This document shows, in pieces, positions 1-5,058 of a stretch of 5,058 nt of DNA (position 1 is the stretch's first letter; every line of letters starts with the position of its first letter). The stretch is taken from positions 1 through 5,058 of the forward strand of contig JBLIOB010000309.1 in NCBI GenBank assembly GCA_047639575.1. The letters run 5' to 3'. This DNA comes from JBLIOB01 sp047639575 (GTDB lineage Bacteria; Bacteroidota; Bacteroidia; Flavobacteriales_D; Parvicellaceae). Made by a program: the position numbers and the translations under genes. Below the pieces are notes generated by a model. That model worked only from the letters and a program-made list of their open reading frames with translations, was not told the DNA's origin and ran no database searches.

Positions 1-258
1 ACTATCACAGCCAACTGTATTAATAATTGTGTCTTGATAGATTCCTGTGGTATAATAAGTGTAAATACCACTTGGCGAAACAAGGCTGTCACAAATACTT
101 AAACCGGAAGAACCAATTGATGAATAGTTAATTGTTAGGTTCAATGATGCCGTACTATCGCATCCCCCACTGGAAGTGAAGACTTTTTGATAGACCCCAC
201 TCGAACCATAGCTAGTTCCTTCCCATAGATAGGAATCACAATTAACATCTGAAAAAAA
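1..258 (-). repeat. Tandem ~50-residue Cys...GCDS repeats at the truncated end of the surface protein
   Basis: Two units are visible. Unit 1 (about residues 667-712) has Cys673-Asp-Ser and Gly-Cys699-Asp-Ser. Unit 2 (from about 716) has Cys722-Asp-Ser and Gly-Cys750-Asp-Ser, where the window ends. Paired cysteines are 26 and 28 residues apart, and the units are offset by 49-51 residues. Both carry a central SG.Y segment. This kind of repeat is common before the C-terminal sorting signal of large Bacteroidota surface proteins, so more copies may follow outside the window. Confidence 0.7.
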
Positions 259-2256
259 AGAAACAATAATCGGCAAACTATCAACTACCGTATTGTGAAC
301 TGCATTTGTGTGAATCGGTGGGTTGAAATCAAAATAAATACTTGCGCTGTTTTCTATATAGGTCCCATGAGCTAGGTTGGAATCAGGTAATAATTGGTAG
401 GTAATATACCCATGACTTTCAGGTTCATTTGATAGACTGTCTGATAACATGATATTATCAAACCGAAATCTTAAAACACTGTCCTCAAGCAACTCCGTGA
501 TCAAACCAGGATGACTTTGTCCAACTATACTAAATGAGTTTAAATCCAAAGCATCGGCCACAGTGTCCAAAATATAAACGTCTATGGCGGGAGCAGAACC
601 TGTGTTTTGAAATCTCACAGTATAAGTAAGCAGTTGATTGTTGAGAACGTTGCCTGCATCGCAGGTTCCGGCAGGGAAAACTTGTTTGTCGTTCGGGTCA
701 TAGGAGTTTCCAATCGGAACACAGAGAGACTGTTGGTTATTGGTCGAGTCAATATCGCCTGAAATGGGGCTTATCCATAATTGATAGCAGACTACGTCAC
801 CAGTATTCAAGGTTGTGTCAATGGTGGAATATACGATTGGAATCATTGCGTTCGAATCACAGATAATGTTATTGAAATTCCATATTAAAGTGTCTCCATT
901 TATAATATCTGGAGATATACTAGCACTGTCAAACTGGACCAACGAATCTAACACCAAAAATAGCTGTCCTGAAATCGGGTCGCAAGCAGTGTTTTTAGCT
1001 GTAACGCGCAGTATGGAGGTTTGTCCAGGGAAATACAATCCTACAGGGAACATGTAAGTTAGAAGATCAAATCCACTTGAAGCAGTAGGGCCATTAACAA
1101 AGATTTGCCGTTTTCTTACGCAGCCAAGTGAATCAGTTACAGTAACGGTATACAGGCCTGAAGAGTCGAAAAATGCAACAGAATCATTCGTAACAGGAGA
1201 AGTATTCCATTCGTATAAAATTGGTGCAGTTCCCATTACAGTGCTGGCTACGGCATAACCACTGTCAGCACACATGATATTAGAATATTGATTGATGTTA
1301 AGGTCTACTGGACCACAAAGGCAATCGTCAGAAAAACTTAAGATTGGATCAACATCTGTCCAATTGGTCGTAGAATAAGATGCATTGTCGACCTGCGCAC
1401 AGAATAAACTGGGATTTGAAGAACTTCTGTACAAAGCAATGGCCACGTTATTTCCATTTGAAATATCTAAGTATTCTAACAGATTGGATTTAACATTAAC
1501 ATTGGTTAATAAAGCATTTAAGGTAAGGTCTAAAGAGTCTATTTTATTGAATTGTGCTTGCAAATTATTAAGATTCGACATGTGAGAAACGTCTAGAGAT
1601 GGAATATTACAGGTGTAACATAAGAACTCTTCAAGCAAATTATTTTGACTAATGTTTAAGTTTCCATAAAGAGCATTTGTTGAACAGTCGAGGTATTTAA
1701 GGTTAGTATGAGCTGACAAATTTAATGACGGAATGTACATTTGATAATCTCCACACTTTAAAGTTTCAAGTAAAGTGTTTTGACTTATATCAAGCGAATA
1801 TCTTCTCGTATAACCACAATCTAAATATTTAAGTTGGGTATTTGCAGTCAAGTCTAAAACAGTGAGGTATCTGCAGCCATATATGTCCAAATGTTCTAGC
1901 TGAAGGTTTTGGGTAAGATTTAAATTTAAAGAATAGTCCCAATTCCAACTGCAGTCCAGGACTTTTAAGTTTGGACTATTGGATAAATCTAAATTGGTAA
2001 ATTGATTATACCCACAGATTAGAGTTTCCAAAGCAATGAAGTCTTCAATGCCGGTCATATCAAAGATGTCATTGTTGGAACAATTAAAATATTTAAGAGT
2101 GTCAATTGCGCTCGTAAGAACACTTCCATCCAATGCATTATCTAAACCAGCCCACAATAAAGATACTTCCAGCCTATTGTCAGGAATAGCAGTAGTCTGA
2201 CTTTTTAAAGCACAAAAAGACAAAGTGAAAAACAAGAAAAGCAGAAGCTTTTTCAT
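1..2256 (-). CDS. Secreted multidomain leucine-rich-repeat surface protein, probable T9SS client (3' end outside window)
   Basis: An unbroken frame of 752 codons starts at the ATG at 2256-2254 and is still open at base 1, so the C-terminus is missing. Seen in order: a signal peptide (residues 1-19, MKK then a Leu/Phe core, likely cut before Gln20); a Bacteroidota-type N-terminal cap (IPD at 24-26, TGIEDF at 68-73); about ten 21-23-residue leucine-rich repeats (about 54-275), many reading LxxLxC; a C-terminal LRR cap ending at Cys312/Cys314; a PKD/SprB-like domain (316-390, GLYTVTVTD at 367-375); a beta-rich domain (about 391-518); a DUF7619-like domain (about 519-655; DPNDK at 520-524, LTYTVRFQNTG at 543-553, YFDFNPP at 641-647); and two Cys/GCDS repeats (from about 667). 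In Bacteroidota this architecture typically ends in a type IX sorting domain, which would lie off the left edge. It is likely exported and cell-surface bound or released, perhaps for adhesion; its ligand is unknown. The start is chosen because it directly begins the signal peptide. No Shine-Dalgarno is present, as is usual in the phylum. Confidence 0.9.
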   Translation of the reverse strand, partial: MKKLLLFLFFTLSFCALKSQTTAIPDNRLEVSLLWAGLDNALDGSVLTSAIDTLKYFNCSNNDIFDMTGIEDFIALETLICGYNQFTNLDLSNSPNLKVLDCSWNWDYSLNLNLTQNLQLEHLDIYGCRYLTVLDLTANTQLKYLDCGYTRRYSLDISQNTLLETLKCGDYQMYIPSLNLSAHTNLKYLDCSTNALYGNLNISQNNLLEEFLCYTCNIPSLDVSHMSNLNNLQAQFNKIDSLDLTLNALLTNVNVKSNLLEYLDISNGNNVAIALYRSSSNPSLFCAQVDNASYSTTNWTDVDPILSFSDDCLCGPVDLNINQYSNIMCADSGYAVASTVMGTAPILYEWNTSPVTNDSVAFFDSSGLYTVTVTDSLGCVRKRQIFVNGPTASSGFDLLTYMFPVGLYFPGQTSILRVTAKNTACDPISGQLFLVLDSLVQFDSASISPDIINGDTLIWNFNNIICDSNAMIPIVYSTIDTTLNTGDVVCYQLWISPISGDIDSTNNQQSLCVPIGNSYDPNDKQVFPAGTCDAGNVLNNQLLTYTVRFQNTGSAPAIDVYILDTVADALDLNSFSIVGQSHPGLITELLEDSVLRFRFDNIMLSDSLSNEPESHGYITYQLLPDSNLAHGTYIENSASIYFDFNPPIHTNAVHNTVVDSLPIIVSFFSDVNCDSYLWEGTSYGSSGVYQKVFTSSGGCDSTASLNLTINYSSIGSSGLSICDSLVSPSGIYTYYTTGIYQDTIINTVGCDS
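1432..2097 (-). repeat. Leucine-rich repeat array with cysteine ladder (within the surface-protein gene)
   Basis: About ten coding repeats of 21-23 residues, pattern LxxLxCxxNxLxxLDxSxN, cover residues 54-275 of the minus-strand protein. The residue at the strand position is Cys at 59, 81, 102, 147, 168, 191 and 213, and is replaced by Ile125, Ala234 and Val255 in the other units. The spacings are 22, 21, 23, 22, 21, 23, 22, 21 and 21. Such arrays fold as a curved solenoid, and the regular cysteine position should stack along the inside. The repeats are diverged in DNA sequence, so this is an old protein repeat rather than a recent tandem duplication. Confidence 0.85.
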
Positions 2257-2284
2257 GGAGAAATAGGTGTAAATGGTTTGGCGT

Positions 2285-2297
2285 GTATCTAAGATAC
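2285..2297. promoter_or_regulatory. 13-bp palindrome in the divergent intergenic region, possible operator
   Basis: GTATCT-A-AGATAC is a perfect 6-bp inverted repeat around one central base, 29-41 bp upstream of the surface-protein start codon and about 120 bp upstream of aspS. It overlaps the best -7-like element for the minus-strand gene, which would suit a repressor site. A short palindrome can occur by chance in AT-rich DNA, and no regulator is encoded nearby. Confidence 0.25.
2289..2296 (-). promoter_or_regulatory. Possible -7 element for the surface-protein gene
   Basis: Read on the minus strand this is TATCTTAG, seven of eight matches to the Bacteroidota consensus TAnnTTTG, ending 33 bases before the ATG. 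No convincing TTTG -33 box is seen at the expected distance, so the call rests on one imperfect motif and its position. Confidence 0.25.
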
Positions 2298-2388
2298 GTT
2301 ACAATTTACTAAAAGTTAGTGTAAGTGCTTGATTTTGAGGAGTCGATTTCTTTTATTGTGTTCATGAGGGGAAAAGGAATCAAATCCT

Positions 2389-2396
2389 TAATTTCG
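2389..2396 (+). promoter_or_regulatory. Possible -7 element for aspS
   Basis: TAATTTCG matches TAnnTTTG at seven of eight positions and ends 19 bases before the aspS ATG, which would give a very short leader with no room for a riboswitch or T-box. A clear -33 TTTG is not visible. A small inverted repeat, AAGGA (2374-2378) and TCCTT (2385-2389), abuts it; its meaning is unknown. Confidence 0.4.
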
Positions 2397-2415
2397 CAGT
2401 CCAATTAAGAACAAC

Positions 2416-4173
2416 ATGCATAGATCACACACCAACGGAGAATTAAGGATAGAAGATTTAGGGAAAGAAGTGACATTAAGTGGCTGGGTACAAAAAGCTC
2501 GTGACCTTGGCGGAATGACATTCGTTGATCTTCGAGATCGATACGGAATTACGCAGTTGGCATTTAATATGGATGTGAATGCTAGTATCTGTGAACAGGC
2601 TAGAAAGTTGGGTCGAGAATTCGTGATCAAGGTAACTGGAAACGTTATCGAAAGATCTAGTAAGAACGATAAAATGGCAACTGGTGACATTGAAATAAAT
2701 GTGACGAATTTAGAAGTGTTGAATGCAGCTAAAACTCCTCCGTTCACAATTGAAGATGATACAGATGGTGGTGAAGAAATTAGAATGCAATACAGGTATC
2801 TAGACCTTAGAAGAAATCAGCCTCGAAAGAACTTAGAGTTAAGACACAAGATGTCTTTACACACTAGAATGTATTTGGATAGCATCGAATTCATGGAAGT
2901 TGAGACTCCATATTTGATCAAATCAACTCCAGAAGGGGCAAGAGATTTTGTAGTACCAAGTAGAATGAATCCAGGACAATTCTATGCACTTCCACAATCA
3001 CCTCAAACGTTTAAGCAGTTACTGATGGTTAGCGGTTACGATCGCTATTATCAGATTGTAAGATGTTTTAGAGATGAAGATTTAAGAGCAGATCGTCAAC
3101 CAGAATTCACGCAGATTGATTGCGAAATGGCGTTTGTTGAGCAAGAAGATGTATTAAACACGTTCGAAGGTTTAGTAAAACATCTTTTTGATAAAGTGAG
3201 AGGAGTCACGTTCACAGAAGGTTTTCCTCGAATGACTTATGATAAGGCCATGGAAACCTATGGTTCTGACAAACCAGATATTCGTTTTGGAATGGAGTTC
3301 AATTCATTGAATGACGTAACTCAGAACAAAGGCTTTAATGTGTTCGATCAATCTGAAATTGTATTGGGAATAGTTGCAAAAGGATCTGCAGAATATTCTA
3401 GAAAGCAATTAGATAAATTAACTGATTGGGTGCGAAGACCACAGATTGGAGCCAAAGGGTTGGTGTACGTGAAATATAACGAAGACGGTACTTTCAAGTC
3501 AAGTGTAGACAAGTTTTATTCACAAGAAGATTTAGCTTCTTGGGCTTCATCAGCTGGAGCTGAAAAAGGAGATTTAATATTAGTGCTTTCAGGAGACTTA
3601 GATGCGACTAGAAAGCAAATGGGAGAATTAAGAATCCACATGGGGAATGAACTTGGGTTGAGAGATCCAAACGTATTTGCTCCACTATGGGTATTAGACT
3701 TCCCACTGTTAGAATGGGATGAAGATTCTCAACGATTCCATGCAATGCATCATCCATTTACTTCACCTAAGCCAGAAGATTTAGACGGAATGGAAGACAA
3801 CCCAGGAGCTGTTAGAGCGAATGCGTATGATTTAGCGATTAACGGAGTAGAAGTAGGTGGAGGTTCAATTCGTATTCACGACAGAGCTTTACAATCAAGA
3901 ATGTTTGATCTACTAGGATTTACTAAAGAAGAAGCCTTGGCTCAATTTGGATTCTTAATGGATGCTTTCGAATATGGTGCTCCTCCTCACGGTGGAATTG
4001 CCTTTGGATTTGATAGACTTTGTTCTTTGTTTGGAGGCCAAGATAGTATTAGAGATTTCATTGCTTTCCCGAAGAATAACTCTGGAAGAGATGTGATGAT
4101 TGATGCGCCATCACCAGTATCAGAAGATCAATTAGATGAATTGAGTTTAGCACTTAATTTGACCGAGGCTTAA
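2416..4173 (+). CDS. aspS: Aspartyl-tRNA synthetase, class II, bacterial type
   Basis: This cytoplasmic enzyme charges tRNA-Asp with aspartate using ATP, through an aspartyl-adenylate. At 585 residues it has the usual length for bacterial AspRS. Seen: an N-terminal OB-fold anticodon-binding domain (about 1-110, GWVQKARDLGG near 23-33); the class II catalytic core with motif 1 (about 150-165, invariant Pro165), the flipping loop KSTPEGARD (169-177), PQSPQ (193-197), motif 2 FRDEDLRADRQPEF (218-231, Arg219) and the aspartate/ATP segment EVGGGSIRIH (479-488); the bacteria-specific GAD insertion (about 285-415); and motif 3 GFDR (531-534, Arg534). Leu31 and Lys83 correspond to positions that in studied bacterial enzymes separate tRNA-Asp-specific from non-discriminating forms, and both look specific here; that is inference. 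The start is supported by the canonical RSHTNGELR beginning. It is flanked by intergenic gaps on both sides and so is probably monocistronic. No key residue is missing. Confidence 0.98.
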   Translation: MHRSHTNGELRIEDLGKEVTLSGWVQKARDLGGMTFVDLRDRYGITQLAFNMDVNASICEQARKLGREFVIKVTGNVIERSSKNDKMATGDIEINVTNLEVLNAAKTPPFTIEDDTDGGEEIRMQYRYLDLRRNQPRKNLELRHKMSLHTRMYLDSIEFMEVETPYLIKSTPEGARDFVVPSRMNPGQFYALPQSPQTFKQLLMVSGYDRYYQIVRCFRDEDLRADRQPEFTQIDCEMAFVEQEDVLNTFEGLVKHLFDKVRGVTFTEGFPRMTYDKAMETYGSDKPDIRFGMEFNSLNDVTQNKGFNVFDQSEIVLGIVAKGSAEYSRKQLDKLTDWVRRPQIGAKGLVYVKYNEDGTFKSSVDKFYSQEDLASWASSAGAEKGDLILVLSGDLDATRKQMGELRIHMGNELGLRDPNVFAPLWVLDFPLLEWDEDSQRFHAMHHPFTSPKPEDLDGMEDNPGAVRANAYDLAINGVEVGGGSIRIHDRALQSRMFDLLGFTKEEALAQFGFLMDAFEYGAPPHGGIAFGFDRLCSLFGGQDSIRDFIAFPKNNSGRDVMIDAPSPVSEDQLDELSLALNLTEA

Positions 4174-4174
4174 C

Positions 4175-4208
4175 GGAGAAGCTACCGGACATTCTCATCT
4201 GCTTTTTT
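4175..4208 (+). terminator. Weak candidate Rho-independent terminator after aspS
   Basis: Two bases past the aspS stop, GGAGAAGC (4175-4182) can pair with GCTTTTTT (4201-4208) if G-U pairs are allowed. An alternative is a 5-bp stem, GAGAA (4176-4180) with TTCTC (4192-4196), followed a few bases later by a run of six T. Neither hairpin is strong. The position is right for the end of a single-gene transcript. Confidence 0.25.
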
Positions 4209-4275
4209 GTTTCCCGAGTCAATCAAATGCTCAAAAATATTGACAACTGCTTCATTTTCAAACCAAAAGAAAATG

Positions 4276-4283
4276 TATCTTTG
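4276..4283 (+). promoter_or_regulatory. Candidate -7 element for the lipoprotein gene
   Basis: TATCTTTG is an exact match to the Bacteroidota TAnnTTTG consensus and ends 35 bases before the ATG. The -33 region is T-rich (TTTT at 4255-4258) but has no clean TTTG. This suggests that the lipoprotein is transcribed separately from aspS. Confidence 0.5.
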
Positions 4284-4318
4284 CTGCTCTCATCTTATAG
4301 CCGCCATAAAACATATTT

Positions 4319-5058
4319 ATGAAGAGATTATTCCTCAGTTTATTAGCCGTATCCATTCTACTGTCTTTAGGTTCTTGTAAAAAAAGGAAACTAAACAGAG
4401 ATACCACCACAGCCATTGACGTTTCAATTATTGAAGGGGGTTTTAATGATGTTCAGAAAGTGTCAGAAGACATTTTGAAAGAGGAAAATCTAGAAGGAAA
4501 AGCAAGCGGTGTTAAGGATATATATGGAACGCCAACTGTAACTGTTACTCCCGCATTTCCAGATACTACTTTCCCAAAAACACTTACAATAGATTTTGGC
4601 TCTGGAACCACTGATTGGCTAGGTCGGGAACGTAAAGGAATGATAACCATTATTGCTACTGGAATGTATAAAGATTCTTTGGCTGAATTCACTATCATTC
4701 CAAGCGGATACTTTGTAGATGATTATAAAGTTGAAGGCGAGAAAATCATTACGAATAATGGCAGAAATGCTGACGGTAATATTAATTATACGATCAACAT
4801 TAATAACGGAAAAGTAACCGCTCCAAATAATGATTTCGCTACTTGGGAATCCCTCAGAAATAGAGAGTGGATTGCTGGTGAAAATACGGACTGGATTACC
4901 AATGGATTAAGTGGAATTATGGATGATACTTATTCAATTACTGGTGAAGCTAACGGTATCAACCGATTAGGCAGAACTTTTGATGCGGAAATTACCAGCC
5001 CGTTAATAGTGTCATTGGCTTGTAAATGGATCACAAGAGGAACATTTACATTAAGCCC
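4319..5058 (+). CDS. Conserved Bacteroidota lipoprotein of unknown function (3' end outside window)
   Basis: The frame is open from the ATG at 4319 to the right edge: 246 complete codons and two bases, with no stop. Residues 1-19 form a lipoprotein signal peptide (KR, then a Leu-rich core) with lipobox LGSC, so Cys20 would be lipidated. The mature protein starts Cys-Lys-Lys-Arg-Lys, with no acidic residues like the known Bacteroidota surface-export signals, so a periplasm-facing lipoprotein is the simpler inference. The rest looks beta-rich: ITIDFG-type segment TLTIDFG with SGTTDW after it, RKGMITI, a stretch around VEGEKIITNNG, NREWIAGENT, YSITGEANGINRLGRTFDAEI and SLACKWITRGT. I recall the DFG / RKG-I / V-G-KT-TNNG / REW--GE / ITG-A-G-NR-G / CKWI--GT order from many unnamed Bacteroidota lipoproteins; no function is known to me. 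Probably only a few tens of residues are missing. The gene is 145 bp downstream of aspS with its own promoter candidate. It is the only start that opens on a signal peptide. Confidence 0.85.
   Translation, partial: MKRLFLSLLAVSILLSLGSCKKRKLNRDTTTAIDVSIIEGGFNDVQKVSEDILKEENLEGKASGVKDIYGTPTVTVTPAFPDTTFPKTLTIDFGSGTTDWLGRERKGMITIIATGMYKDSLAEFTIIPSGYFVDDYKVEGEKIITNNGRNADGNINYTININNGKVTAPNNDFATWESLRNREWIAGENTDWITNGLSGIMDDTYSITGEANGINRLGRTFDAEITSPLIVSLACKWITRGTFTLS

Noticed and set aside
815..1057. 80-codon plus-strand open frame
   Set aside because: It lies wholly inside the minus-strand surface-protein gene, with no domain or signal of its own. The minus-strand frame gives recognisable protein throughout.
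1385..1585. 66-codon plus-strand open frame
   Set aside because: It is antisense to the LRR-coding part of the minus-strand gene, and its Leu content simply reflects the repeats on the other strand.
2212..2256. Lipoprotein signal in the surface protein (Cys15)
   Set aside because: The residues before Cys15 are Leu-Ser-Phe; Phe at -1 does not fit a lipobox, and a signal peptidase I site before Gln20 fits better.
2374..2389. Inverted repeat AAGGA/TCCTT with a 6-base loop upstream of aspS
   Set aside because: A 5-bp stem is too short to be convincing in AT-rich DNA; it is not followed by a T-run and does not resemble a T-box or other leader element.
2388..2747. 119-codon minus-strand open frame opposite the start of aspS
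   Set aside because: It is fully antisense to the highly conserved OB-fold region of aspS and shows no recognisable protein features.
4174..4318. Possible small gene or ncRNA between aspS and the lipoprotein gene
   Set aside because: There is no open frame of useful length, no tRNA-like fold and no strong structured element; only the weak terminator and the -7 motif stand out.
4453..4698. 81-codon minus-strand open frame
   Set aside because: It is antisense to the lipoprotein gene, whose frame carries a signal peptide, a lipobox and family motifs.

Overview
The window looks like chromosomal DNA from a member of the Bacteroidota, probably a Flavobacteriales-like lineage. The DNA is AT-rich and no start codon has a Shine-Dalgarno sequence. 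Sequences resembling the Bacteroidota -7 element TAnnTTTG lie just upstream of the genes. Both flanking genes belong to families I know almost only from this phylum: a multidomain secreted surface protein of the type IX secretion (T9SS) client kind, and a small outer-membrane-type lipoprotein. The phylum call is strong; anything finer is a guess.

Layout. Positions 2256 down to 1 (minus strand) hold one uninterrupted 752-codon reading frame that runs off the left edge. It encodes a signal peptide, a cysteine-rich leucine-rich-repeat solenoid, a PKD/SprB-like beta domain, a beta-rich domain, a DPNDK-type domain (DUF7619-like) and the first two copies of a Gly-Cys-Asp-Ser repeat of about 50 residues. 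Positions 2257-2415 are a 159-bp divergent intergenic region with a 13-bp palindrome and weak promoter-like motifs for both directions. Positions 2416-4173 (plus) are a complete aspartyl-tRNA synthetase gene, aspS. Positions 4174-4318 are a 145-bp spacer with a weak terminator candidate and an exact TAnnTTTG match. Positions 4319-5058 (plus) are the first 246 codons of a lipoprotein that runs off the right edge. There is no gene-free stretch longer than 300 bases.

How the genes relate. aspS is housekeeping and appears to be a stand-alone transcription unit. The surface protein is divergently transcribed from it, and the lipoprotein seems to have its own promoter. I see no functional link between the three and no mobile element, CRISPR array, tRNA or rRNA. 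I do not see a novel multi-gene system here. The points most worth a second look are the cysteine ladder in the LRR protein, its truncated repeat tail, and the uncharacterised lipoprotein family.
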